From Bacteroidales bacterium (GTDB lineage: Bacteria; Bacteroidota; Bacteroidia; Bacteroidales; UBA12170): 40,455 bases of DNA. The DNA lies in NCBI GenBank assembly GCA_016744655.1, contig JADGDY010000021.1:1-40455 (forward strand), in the 5' to 3' direction. The position numbers were made by a program, and so were the translations under genes. The notes beneath the pieces were generated by a model. The model had not been told where the DNA came from. It worked only from the letters and a program-made list of their open reading frames with translations, and ran no database searches. Below, piece by piece: positions 7,877-15,744 of this stretch (positions are counted from its first letter, which is position 1; each line of letters begins with the position of its first letter).

Positions 7877-8626
7877 ATGTCAGGACATAGTAAATGGTCG
7901 ACCATTAAACGCAAGAAAGGTGCTGCTGATGCCAAGCGCTCCAAAATGTTTAGTAAAATTGTTAAGGATATCACTATTGCAGTGAAAGAGGGAGGAAATG
8001 ATCCTGATTCCAATCCGAAACTTCGTTTGGCCATCACTAATGCCAAAGGGGTGAGTATGCCTAAGGATAATATTCTTAGAGCCATTAAAAAAGGTGACGA
8101 TAAAGAATCTAATAATTACGAAGAATTAAATTACGAAGGTTACGCTCCTCATGGTATTGCAGTTTTCTTGGAATGCACTACTGATAATACACAAAGGACT
8201 GTCGCCAATGTTCGTGCTGTCTTCAATAAATATAGTGGAAGTTTAGGTAAGAATGGTTCCCTCAGCTTTATTTTCGATAGAAAAGGGATTTTTAATATCG
8301 AATTGGGCGAATTAAATATGGACGATTTAGAATTAGAATTTATTGATGGTGGCGCGGAAGATATTGAAGTGGAAGATCAACATGTAACCATCACCACTGC
8401 CATGGAGGATTTTGGTTCTATGATGAAGAAATTGGAAGAACTCAATATTGAACCAGAATCTGCGGAACTACAAAGGATTCCGGTTACAACCGAAAAGTTA
8501 GATGTGGATTCAGCTAAAAAGGTATTGAAAATCATTGAAGTTTTTGAGGAGGATGATGATGTAGCAAATATCTATCACAATCTGGAAATGACAGATGAAT
8601 TAGCTGAAGCCCTTTCAAAAGAATAA
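7877..8626 (+). CDS. yebC: YebC/PmpR/TACO1-family protein
   Basis: 249 residues from ATG 7877. This start was chosen because the family begins with MSGHSKWSTIKRKKGAADAKR; the longer frame from 7808 adds 23 unconserved residues and would begin upstream of the promoter box. Family hallmarks seen: KMFSKIVKDITIAVKEGG, RLAITNAKG, MPKDNI and the acidic C-terminal domain (EVFEEDDDVANIYHNL). YebC proteins were described as DNA-binding regulators, and more recently as ribosome-associated factors helping translation of proline-rich stretches; the sequence alone does not choose. The membrane protein gene follows after 15 bp. Confidence 0.95.
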   Translation: MSGHSKWSTIKRKKGAADAKRSKMFSKIVKDITIAVKEGGNDPDSNPKLRLAITNAKGVSMPKDNILRAIKKGDDKESNNYEELNYEGYAPHGIAVFLECTTDNTQRTVANVRAVFNKYSGSLGKNGSLSFIFDRKGIFNIELGELNMDDLELEFIDGGAEDIEVEDQHVTITTAMEDFGSMMKKLEELNIEPESAELQRIPVTTEKLDVDSAKKVLKIIEVFEEDDDVANIYHNLEMTDELAEALSKE

Positions 8627-8641
8627 GTCAAAAGCACCCAT

Positions 8642-9874
8642 ATGGCTCTCAATTATATTTGGATATTCTTTTTCCTTTCTGCGTTTATTATTGCTCTTAT
8701 TCGTCTCATTTTTTTTGGCGATACTGAAATATTTCCTGCCTTAATGAACAGTACATTCGTTAATGCCAAAACTGGCTTTGAAATTAGTTTAGGATTGACC
8801 GGGGTGATGACATTATGGCTAGGTTTAATGAAAGTGGGTGAAAAGGGAGGAATGGTAGCCATTTTGAGTAAAATTGTTGGGCCATTCTTTAGGAAGCTAT
8901 TCCCAGATATTCCTGCCAATCATCCGGTAAATGGAAGTATCATGATGAATCTAGCAGCCAATATGTTGGGTTTAGACAATGCCGCAACTCCCATGGGTTT
9001 AAAAGCCATGAATCAGTTGCAAGAGTTAAATCCTAAAAAGGATACCGCTTCCAATTCCATGATCATGTTTTTAGTGCTCAATACATCAGGTCTAACCTTA
9101 ATCCCTATAAGCGTGATGGTTTATAGAGCACAACTGGGGGCTGCAGATCCTTCCGATATATTTTTGCCCATATTATTGTCTACTTTTTTTAGCACTTTAG
9201 CTGGGATAATCGCTGTAAGTTTATATCAGAAAATCAACCTCTTCAATAAAGTGATTTTAGCATATATGGGGAGTCTATCTTTAATGATAGCTGGAATTAT
9301 TTATACATTTTCAGTTTTACCTCAAGAAAAGGTTTCGGTATATTCTTCTGTAACTGCCAATGTGATTTTGTTTTCTTTAATCATTTCCTTCATAGTCTTA
9401 GGGCTGAGAAAGAAAATTCATATTTACGATACCTTTATTGAAGGAGCCAAAGAAGGTTTTGGCATAGCTATTAAAATCATCCCCTTTCTAGTAGCAATAT
9501 TAGTTGCCATTGGAGTATTTCGAGTGAGTGGAGCCATGGATTATTTTATCGATGGAATTGCTTGGGTAGTTCAACTGGCTGGATTGAATACTGATTTTGT
9601 TCCTGCTCTTCCTACTGCCTTTATGAAGCCTTTATCAGGAAGTGGAGCCAGAGGAGTGATGTTAGAAACCATGAATACTTATGGTGTAGATTCATTTGCT
9701 GGACGATTGAGCTCTACCATGCAAGGTGCCACTGATACTACTTTCTATGTGATAGCAGTTTATTTTGGTTCTGTAGCGGTGAAGAATACCAGATATGCAG
9801 TAACAGCTGGTTTAATCGCTGATTTTGCTGGGATTATTGCAGCTATTTTTATTGCGTATTTATTCTTTGGATAA
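8642..9874 (+). CDS. fused SpmA/SpmB-like nucleoside-recognition (Gate) domain membrane protein
   Basis: 410 residues, multi-spanning. The N-terminal half (to about 200) resembles spore maturation protein A, with NPVNG-like NHPVNGSIMMNLAANMLGLDNAATPMGLKAM; the C-terminal half resembles SpmB, with PLSGSGARGVMLETM and STMQGATDTTFYVIAVYFGSVAVKNTRYA. In Bacillus these are two genes needed for spore core dehydration; fused homologues occur in non-sporulating Bacteroidetes, where they are presumed transporters of unknown substrate. The gene is tightly linked to yebC before it and abuts the methyltransferase gene after it (TAA directly followed by ATG). Confidence 0.88.
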   Translation: MALNYIWIFFFLSAFIIALIRLIFFGDTEIFPALMNSTFVNAKTGFEISLGLTGVMTLWLGLMKVGEKGGMVAILSKIVGPFFRKLFPDIPANHPVNGSIMMNLAANMLGLDNAATPMGLKAMNQLQELNPKKDTASNSMIMFLVLNTSGLTLIPISVMVYRAQLGAADPSDIFLPILLSTFFSTLAGIIAVSLYQKINLFNKVILAYMGSLSLMIAGIIYTFSVLPQEKVSVYSSVTANVILFSLIISFIVLGLRKKIHIYDTFIEGAKEGFGIAIKIIPFLVAILVAIGVFRVSGAMDYFIDGIAWVVQLAGLNTDFVPALPTAFMKPLSGSGARGVMLETMNTYGVDSFAGRLSSTMQGATDTTFYVIAVYFGSVAVKNTRYAVTAGLIADFAGIIAAIFIAYLFFG

Positions 9875-10465
9875 ATGAAAGAGAAAGACAGAGCAAATTA
9901 CTGGAATCAACATTATATAAATCAGAACACAGGTTGGGATATTGGATATGCTTCTCCTCCTATTATGGAATATTTCAGTTCAGTTAGAGATAAAGAACTT
10001 CGCATATTAATTCCTGGAGGAGGTTACTCATGGGAAGCTGAACAACTATGGGCAATGGGTTTTCAGAATGTTTTTGTTTTAGATCTGAGTTCAAAAGCAT
10101 TGTCATCATTCAGAAATAGAGTTCCCGGTTTTCCTAAAGAACATGTTTTAGAGGAGGATTTCTTTCAACATCAGGCACAATATGATATTATTGTGGAACA
10201 AACTTTCTTTACAAGTTTTGAACCTGGTTTACGAGAAGATTTTGTTCAACAAGTATACAAGTTATTAGTTAATGGCGGGAGAATGGTTGGGCTACTATTC
10301 AATCATCTTTTTTCTTTTGATGGTCCTCCTTATGGTGGAGACGTACAAGAGTACCGTCAACTTTTTAAGCCCTATTTCCATATTAAAACCCTAGAGCCTT
10401 GTTATAATTCTATTAAACCTAGAGAAGGCAGGGAGTTATTTATTCAACTATACAAGGAAACGTAA
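9875..10465 (+). CDS. TPMT-family SAM-dependent methyltransferase
   Basis: 196 residues. WNQHYINQNTGWDIGYASPP at 9-28 is the thiopurine S-methyltransferase family N-terminus; the SAM loop is ILIPGGGYSWEAEQL (44-58), with the acid in VFVLDLS; EEDFF, IVEQTFFTSFEP and the GGPPYGGD-like FDGPPYGGDVQEY follow in family order. Such enzymes methylate sulfur, selenium or halide acceptors. It starts directly after the stop of the SpmAB-like gene, so it is in the same operon. Acceptor unknown. Confidence 0.88.
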   Translation: MKEKDRANYWNQHYINQNTGWDIGYASPPIMEYFSSVRDKELRILIPGGGYSWEAEQLWAMGFQNVFVLDLSSKALSSFRNRVPGFPKEHVLEEDFFQHQAQYDIIVEQTFFTSFEPGLREDFVQQVYKLLVNGGRMVGLLFNHLFSFDGPPYGGDVQEYRQLFKPYFHIKTLEPCYNSIKPREGRELFIQLYKET

Positions 10466-10541
10466 TTTCGATGAAATGCCTTAAACGCTAATTAGGTACT
10501 GGCAAACATTCATATCCTCCATATTGTCTTACTTGCTTTCA

Positions 10542-10549
10542 TACTTTTG
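10542..10549 (+). promoter_or_regulatory. promoter box of the zinc-ribbon pair
   Basis: TACTTTTG is an exact TAnnTTTG match ending 4 bp before ATG 10554; a TTG at 10524-10526 may be the -33 part. The predicted transcript start coincides with or nearly touches the ATG, so the mRNA may be leaderless. Confidence 0.55.
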
Positions 10550-10553
10550 CCTC

Positions 10554-10841
10554 ATGATATTTGGAGTCATTATATATTTTGTGTTGTCTATAGCAATAGC
10601 TTTTTGGGGCCATAATAGAACCATAGGGTTTCTAAACAGTCTTATTGTAAGTTTATTGTTGACTCCAATTGCTGGATTGTTAGTTGTTGTGAATTCCCAA
10701 AAATTAATTCTGTATCACATAGTGCAACATGAATGCCCAGAATGTGGTTTTAGCTTTGACCAAAACCACGATTCTTGTCCATTATGTTTAAAGCAAGATA
10801 AATATGTGGTTCTGAAATCAACAATTGTCCCAACAACTTAA
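10554..10841 (+). CDS. small membrane protein with C-terminal zinc ribbon
   Basis: 95 residues from ATG 10554; the frame can begin at TTG 10524, but that lies upstream of the TACTTTTG box. Two membrane helices (about 2-20 and 24-46) are followed by a zinc-ribbon knuckle pair, CPEC and CPLC (Cys61, 64, 75, 78), with ten residues between the pairs. The ribbon should face the cytoplasm if the short N-terminus does. The next gene, 11 bp on, encodes a similar ribbon with the same spacing. Function not recognised. Confidence 0.72.
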   Translation: MIFGVIIYFVLSIAIAFWGHNRTIGFLNSLIVSLLLTPIAGLLVVVNSQKLILYHIVQHECPECGFSFDQNHDSCPLCLKQDKYVVLKSTIVPTT

Positions 10842-10852
10842 TAATAGATATC

Positions 10853-11101
10853 ATGATTTTAACAATAAGCATCGTATTAGTAGTGGTTATTGGAGGCGTG
10901 GTGGCCTTCAGAACTCTTAAAAAAGACAATCCCGAATTACGCATCTATCGGAAGCACTACTCTTGTTCCATTTGTGGATCAGAATTCAACCAAACCCTGG
11001 ATTATTGCCCAGAGTGTGCCAATGACAGACAAACAACTGTTTTACTTCACGAGTTCTTTGTAGAAGTAGACAAGGGCAAGCAAAAAGTTAGATTAACTTA
11101 A
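10853..11101 (+). CDS. small single-helix zinc-ribbon protein
   Basis: 82 residues. One N-terminal helix (2-19) anchors a soluble part with CSIC and CPEC (Cys38, 41, 52, 55), again ten residues between pairs, like its upstream neighbour. The two are separated by 11 bp and probably act together or arose from a shared ribbon module. The C-terminal half (TTVLLHEFFVEVDKGKQKVRLT) looks like a beta hairpin. A strong terminator follows directly. No family name is recalled. Confidence 0.75.
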   Translation: MILTISIVLVVVIGGVVAFRTLKKDNPELRIYRKHYSCSICGSEFNQTLDYCPECANDRQTTVLLHEFFVEVDKGKQKVRLT

Positions 11102-11104
11102 CCT

Positions 11105-11137
11105 AAAAAACCTTACCAAAGTGGTAAGGTTTTTTTT
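11105..11137. terminator. bidirectional terminator between the zinc-ribbon gene and gpmI
   Basis: CCTTACCA (11111-11118) pairs with TGGTAAGG (11122-11129) around a 3-nt loop, flanked by an A run on the left and a T run on the right. It serves both convergent genes. Confidence 0.9.
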
Positions 11138-11158
11138 ATTCTCTCATTTCGTTTTCGA

Positions 11159-12682
11159 TTAAACTAAAATCTTACCCGTCATTTCTTCAGGGATATCTAA
11201 ACCCATTAGAGTTAATAGTGTAGGTGCAATATCAGCAAGCTTTCCATTTTTCAATTCTTTATGTTTTCCATCCATAAGGAAAACGGGAACTGGGTTCATA
11301 GAGTGAGCTGTGTTTGGGCTCCCATCAGCATTTACTGCATGATCAGAGTTTCCATGATCGGCTGTAATCATCACAGCGTAATCTAAATTACGTGCTGTTT
11401 CAGTTACTTTCTGAACACATTTGTCTACTGTTTCTACTGCTTCTTGAATAGCTTCATAAATACCTGTATGACCTACCATATCAGAATTGGCGAAGTTCAA
11501 AATTACCAAATCAGGTTGGTTTTCGTTTAGATCAGAAACAATAGCATCGGTTACCTCATTGGCACTCATGCTTGGTTGCAAATCATAGGTAGCTACTTTT
11601 GGCGATGGGATTAAAATCCTCTTTTCACCATCGAATTCTGATTCTTTACCACCTGACATAAAGAAGGTAACGTGAGCATACTTTTCTGTTTCAGCAATTC
11701 GAACTTGGCTTTTGCCAGCTTTGCTAATCACTTCGCCTAATGTCATTTTTAAATCATCCTTATCAAATGCGATATGAACATTTTTAAATTTCTCATCGTA
11801 ACGAGTCATGGTAACATAGTAAAGAGGAAGCTTAGTCATACCTTCTTCTGGCATATCTTCTTGACTTAAAACGGTAGTAATTTCTCTTAATCTATCTGTT
11901 CTAAAATTGAAACAGAAAACAACATCATCAGCTTCTATTTTTGCTATAGGCTCGTTATTCTCGTTAACGATTACAGCTGGATCAACAAACTCATCTGTTT
12001 TATCTGCAGCATAAGCGGCTTTCATCACCTCCTCAGCAGACTGAAATGCATTACCTTTTCCATTTACAATTAAATCGTAACCAAGTTTTACTCTATCCCA
12101 TCTTTTATCACGATCCATGGTGTAATATCTTCCACAAACCGTAGCAATTTGAGCTGAGGTATCCTTAATATTGGAATCTAATTCTTGAATAAAACCTAAT
12201 CCACTTCTAGGATCAGTATCTCTACCATCAGTAAGAGCATGTACAAAAACATCTTTAAGCCCCGCGTCATCTGCCATTTTACATAGCTTCACCAGATGAG
12301 CACTTGCAGCATGAACTCCTCCATCAGAAACCAATCCGATGAAATGCATTTTTTTGCCTTTTTCTTTGGCATAAGCAATAGCTTTTACGATTTCAATGTT
12401 TTGTTCAATGCTATTGTCTTTTATGGCATTGTTTATTCTTACCAAGTCTTGAAATACAATTCTTCCAGATCCAATATTGAGGTGTCCCACTTCTGAATTT
12501 CCCATTTGGCCATCAGGTAAACCTACATATTCACCATCAGTATGTAGAAGAGCTTGTGCAACTTCAGGATTATTGAATAAGCTTTTTGTAAAGCTAGTAT
12601 TGGACTGGAAAATAGCATCGGCTTTGTCTTTTTTGCCTTGGCCCCAACCGTCCATTATTATTAGTATGGCTTTCTTAGTCAT
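11159..12682 (-). CDS. gpmI: 2,3-bisphosphoglycerate-independent phosphoglycerate mutase
   Basis: 507 residues, the usual length. It interconverts 3- and 2-phosphoglycerate in glycolysis with two Mn ions and a phosphoserine intermediate. Seen: LIIMDGWG (metal Asp11), DGQMGNSEVGHLNIG with the phosphorylated Ser63, HALTDGRDTDPRSG, FNFRTDRLRE, and the metal-binding ADHGNSD and NTAHSMNPVPVF near the C-terminus. It is transcribed alone from a TATCTTTG box that sits back to back with the promoter of the neighbouring protease gene. Confidence 0.97.
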   Translation of the reverse strand: MTKKAILIIMDGWGQGKKDKADAIFQSNTSFTKSLFNNPEVAQALLHTDGEYVGLPDGQMGNSEVGHLNIGSGRIVFQDLVRINNAIKDNSIEQNIEIVKAIAYAKEKGKKMHFIGLVSDGGVHAASAHLVKLCKMADDAGLKDVFVHALTDGRDTDPRSGLGFIQELDSNIKDTSAQIATVCGRYYTMDRDKRWDRVKLGYDLIVNGKGNAFQSAEEVMKAAYAADKTDEFVDPAVIVNENNEPIAKIEADDVVFCFNFRTDRLREITTVLSQEDMPEEGMTKLPLYYVTMTRYDEKFKNVHIAFDKDDLKMTLGEVISKAGKSQVRIAETEKYAHVTFFMSGGKESEFDGEKRILIPSPKVATYDLQPSMSANEVTDAIVSDLNENQPDLVILNFANSDMVGHTGIYEAIQEAVETVDKCVQKVTETARNLDYAVMITADHGNSDHAVNADGSPNTAHSMNPVPVFLMDGKHKELKNGKLADIAPTLLTLMGLDIPEEMTGKILV

Positions 12683-12717
12683 TATTTATCAAATTTTTAT
12701 GGTTAAAATTTTGGCTG

Positions 12718-12725
12718 CAAAGATA
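12718..12725 (-). promoter_or_regulatory. gpmI -7 promoter box
   Basis: TATCTTTG on the minus strand, exact TAnnTTTG, about 35 bp upstream of the gpmI ATG and 20 bp from the opposing box for the protease gene. Confidence 0.6.
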
Positions 12726-12745
12726 ACTTTTCTAAAAATAACTTT

Positions 12746-12753
12746 TACTTTTG
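12746..12753 (+). promoter_or_regulatory. -7 promoter box of the CtpA-type protease gene
   Basis: TACTTTTG, exact TAnnTTTG, 33 bp upstream of ATG 12787. A possible TTG start at 12751 lies inside this box and is therefore rejected. Confidence 0.6.
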
Positions 12754-12786
12754 ACGGCTAAAAGTCTAAAAAATACTGTTAATAGT

Positions 12787-14382
12787 ATGAATTCATCCTG
12801 GTGGAATAAAATATATACTCCTGTTATAATAGCATTGGTGTTTGTTGTTGGAATGTCGGTTGGTCGTCATTTCTTAAGTGAAGGATCAAATAGTTATAAT
12901 GGAGGAGTCTCAAAAGTAGATCGCATTCTAAATTACATTGAACGCGATTATGTAGATAGTGTGGATTTAGTCGATATGGAAAAACAAGCCATAAACGAGT
13001 TGATTAAAGAGTTAGATCCGCATTCATCCTATATCACACCTGAGAATTATCACTATGTTGTAGATCCACTTTTAGGGAATTTTGATGGTATTGGCATTCA
13101 ATTTAGGATGATAAGGGACAGCTTAACGGTGATGCTTCCACTTGAAGGAGGGCCATCATTAAAAGCAGGAATTAGAGCTGGAGATAAAATAGTAATTGCT
13201 GATGGTGATACTATAGCGGGAATGAAAATGAATTCTGATGATGTGATTAAAAGATTAAAAGGCCCTCGAGGAAGTGAAGTGGATTTGTTTGTTCGGAGAA
13301 GTCATGTGGATAGCTTATTACCGTTTACCATTATTCGTGATAAGATTCCAACATATAGTCTTGATGCTTCATTTATGGTAAACGACAGCTTAGGATATAT
13401 TAAAATCAGCAAGTTTTCAGCCACTACAATTGAAGAATTTGATGATGCTATGGTTGGTCTATTAAGGCTAGGAATGGAAGCACTAATTCTAGATTTAAGA
13501 GGTAATAGTGGAGGTTATTTACGGGCTGCAATTGCCATGTCGGATACATTTTTGGAAGACAAGGCTTTAATAGTTTATACTAAAGGGAAGAATCGTCCCG
13601 AAAAAAGATATTTAGCAAACAAAAATGGAGCTTTTGAGAAGGGTGCATTGTTTATTTTAATCGATGATAATTCGGCTTCAGCATCCGAAATAGTAGCTGG
13701 TGCTATTCAAGATAATGATAGAGGAACCATAGTTGGACGTCGTTCTTTTGGTAAAGGATTGGTTCAGGAACAAATGGATTTTGAGGATGGTTCTGCATTG
13801 AGATTAACAGTTGCGCGATATTATACTCCAACTGGTAGAAGCATACAAAGACCTTATGATGAAGGTACAGAAGCCTATTATACTGATCATTATCATAGAA
13901 TGTTGGATGTAGAAAAGTCTGATAGTATACCAAAATCTGACACTGTAAAATTTGTTACTCCTCAAGGTAAAGTGGTTTATGGTGGAGGAGGAATAATGCC
14001 AGATGTTGAAATACCTTTTGATACTAATTTCAATTATTACTTTTATAATAGGGTGATTCGCAATAGTATTTTAGCTGAACAAGCTATCGATTATTATAAT
14101 CAGCATAGAAAGCAAATTGATGCTTTTGAAAACATGGAAACATTTGCCAAAGATTTTAAATTAGGCTCTTCGGTATACAAAAAGCTCGTAGCAACAGCCA
14201 AATCACAGGATATCATTGCAAAAGAAGAGAACATAGATAGAAGTGAAGAAATGCTTTTGAATACTTTTAACGCAGAACTGGCTAGGTTAGCTTTTGGAGA
14301 AAAAGCTTATTTCTATGTTTATCTTCAAGAAGATGAAATGTATGAAAAGACAGTAGAACTGCTAGATACATCGTCTCACTAA
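12787..14382 (+). CDS. C-terminal processing peptidase, S41 family (CtpA/Prc)
   Basis: 531 residues from ATG 12787. One N-terminal helix (about 10-28) anchors it in the inner membrane, leaving the rest in the periplasm. A PDZ domain starts near FDGIGIQFRM (about 100) and contains PSLKAGIRAGDKI; the S41 core has DLRGNSGGYL, the catalytic Ser298 in DDNSASASEIVAGA and Lys323 in SFGKGLVQE, 25 residues apart as in Prc. A GRSIQRPYDEG segment and a helical C-terminal region follow. These proteases trim C-termini of envelope proteins. The stop overlaps the convergent zinc-ribbon gene by 4 bp. Substrates unknown. Confidence 0.93.
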   Translation: MNSSWWNKIYTPVIIALVFVVGMSVGRHFLSEGSNSYNGGVSKVDRILNYIERDYVDSVDLVDMEKQAINELIKELDPHSSYITPENYHYVVDPLLGNFDGIGIQFRMIRDSLTVMLPLEGGPSLKAGIRAGDKIVIADGDTIAGMKMNSDDVIKRLKGPRGSEVDLFVRRSHVDSLLPFTIIRDKIPTYSLDASFMVNDSLGYIKISKFSATTIEEFDDAMVGLLRLGMEALILDLRGNSGGYLRAAIAMSDTFLEDKALIVYTKGKNRPEKRYLANKNGAFEKGALFILIDDNSASASEIVAGAIQDNDRGTIVGRRSFGKGLVQEQMDFEDGSALRLTVARYYTPTGRSIQRPYDEGTEAYYTDHYHRMLDVEKSDSIPKSDTVKFVTPQGKVVYGGGGIMPDVEIPFDTNFNYYFYNRVIRNSILAEQAIDYYNQHRKQIDAFENMETFAKDFKLGSSVYKKLVATAKSQDIIAKEENIDRSEEMLLNTFNAELARLAFGEKAYFYVYLQEDEMYEKTVELLDTSSH

Positions 14383-14744
14383 TCAACGTATTCTTTTCTC
14401 TTTACGATAACAACTTCTTCGTTACTCAATTCTAAGTAGCCATAATCGTAGCAAAAAACATATTGCTGTCCTTTTTTGGTATGATAAACATTAGTGTGAT
14501 AAAGGAAATTAAATCCCTCACTAGTCATTTGTCCCTTTGACGATTTCGATTTAGAATATGGACAGAGTTTTGCTAAGATCCTCCGGTTTCTTCTTAAAGT
14601 GTTGTTAATGTTTCTAATAAAATTTGTAGAATCGCTATTAAGCTGGTTATTATAGGCATTACGACATAAATCAGAGCAGTATTTCTGATCAGATCGGCCT
14701 AATAATTCATAACCACAATTTAGGCATTGGCGTTTTTTATTCAT
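14379..14744 (-). CDS. small zinc-ribbon protein (DUF2116-like), function unknown
   Basis: 121 residues. The N-terminus has CLNC and CSDLC (Cys7, 10, 23, 27) in QCLNCGYELLGRSDQKYCS, a treble-clef/zinc-ribbon like that of DUF2116 proteins, followed by a basic helix (NNTLRRNRRILAKL) that could touch nucleic acid. The second half is a conserved-looking YHTNVYHTKKGQQYVFCYDYGYLEL beta segment. It converges on the protease gene with a 4-bp overlap and no terminator between. A one-mismatch -7 box (TATCTTTA, 14763-14770) precedes it. No defined role. Confidence 0.78.
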   Translation of the reverse strand: MNKKRQCLNCGYELLGRSDQKYCSDLCRNAYNNQLNSDSTNFIRNINNTLRRNRRILAKLCPYSKSKSSKGQMTSEGFNFLYHTNVYHTKKGQQYVFCYDYGYLELSNEEVVIVKRKEYVD

Positions 14745-14826
14745 GGATAAATAATTTGAAGCTAAAGATAGATAAAATTTTAGTTAAACCCTTTGTTTTT
14801 AAAGCCAATAAACAGCAGATTAATAT

Positions 14827-14856
14827 TTTGAGTTTTGGGAAAATAGACTAAATTTG
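14827..14856 (+). promoter_or_regulatory. promoter of the polysaccharide-export pair
   Basis: TTTG (14827-14830), 18 bp, TAAATTTG (14849-14856): both Bacteroidetes promoter elements with near-ideal spacing. It implies a leader of about 75 nt before ATG 14934. Confidence 0.65.
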
Positions 14857-14933
14857 CCATGTTAAGAGAAAGGATTTATCCACGGAACCCAAACTCATAA
14901 CCATCAATAAATCAAAATTATAATTTGTATTGA

Positions 14934-15734
14934 ATGAAACGTAAAATTAACTATTCCCTTATTACTGGATTAAAGATAATTGCTATTCTGATTATGTTTA
15001 GTTCTTGTATCCCCCAAAAGAAGATTAAATACATGCAACCAATGCATGAAGACAGTACCAATAGAGTTGCTTTTGCAACACCTGCTTATCAGGAATACCA
15101 TTTAGGTGTTGGGGATAATCTTTACATAAAAGTTAGAAGTTTAGATAGTAAGTCTAACGACTTCTTTAATAATTTAGGGACATCATCAAATAATAGCTCC
15201 ATGTATAATGATGCTGGGATTTATTTGAATAGCTATAATGTAGATCAAGAGGGTGATATTATTTTCCCTTTTGTTGGGCCTATAAATGTGATTGGCTTGA
15301 CATTAAATCAAACCCAAGAAAAAATTGCTGTCATCCTTAATGAGTATTTAAAGGAAACAACAATTATTGTAAAGTTGGTTAATTACAACATTACATTTGT
15401 CGGAGAGGTAAAAAAACCTGGTGAATACAAAATCTACCAAGACAATATCAATATTTTTGAAGCTATAGCAATGGCTGGAGATATTACAGATTACGGAAAT
15501 AGAAATGAAGTGAAGCTCATGCGTAAAACCGATAACGGAACGGCGTTACATATCATAGATTTAACTCGTGAAGATATTTTGGAATCTCCATATTTCTATC
15601 TAAAACCTAATGATGTAATCTATATTGAACCGCTAAAAGGAAAGCAATTTGCATTCTCAACTTTCCCTTATGCTTTGTTGTTCTCAACTATTACCACTGT
15701 TATTGTATTATTAACTTTCTTACAAGTAAAATAA
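14934..15734 (+). CDS. Wza-like polysaccharide export lipoprotein
   Basis: 266 residues. The lipoprotein signal ends in the lipobox MFSSC (Cys25). A poly-export domain begins near YHLGVGDNLYIKV (about 55), interrupted by an Asn/Ser-rich stretch, with GDIIFPFVGPINVIGLTLNQ as its core, followed by an SLBB domain (ITFVGEVKKPGEYKI, about 152). The last 20 residues form a hydrophobic segment (YALLFSTITTVIVLLTFLQ), as in many Bacteroidetes homologues, replacing the Wza C-terminal helix. Partner of the chain-length kinase gene 10 bp downstream; together they would carry polysaccharide through the envelope. Confidence 0.9.
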   Translation: MKRKINYSLITGLKIIAILIMFSSCIPQKKIKYMQPMHEDSTNRVAFATPAYQEYHLGVGDNLYIKVRSLDSKSNDFFNNLGTSSNNSSMYNDAGIYLNSYNVDQEGDIIFPFVGPINVIGLTLNQTQEKIAVILNEYLKETTIIVKLVNYNITFVGEVKKPGEYKIYQDNINIFEAIAMAGDITDYGNRNEVKLMRKTDNGTALHIIDLTREDILESPYFYLKPNDVIYIEPLKGKQFAFSTFPYALLFSTITTVIVLLTFLQVK

Positions 15735-15744
15735 ACCCTGTATC

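Noticed and set aside
12751..12786. TTG start for the CtpA-type protease
   Set aside because: It lies inside the TACTTTTG promoter box; ATG 12787 is compatible with it.
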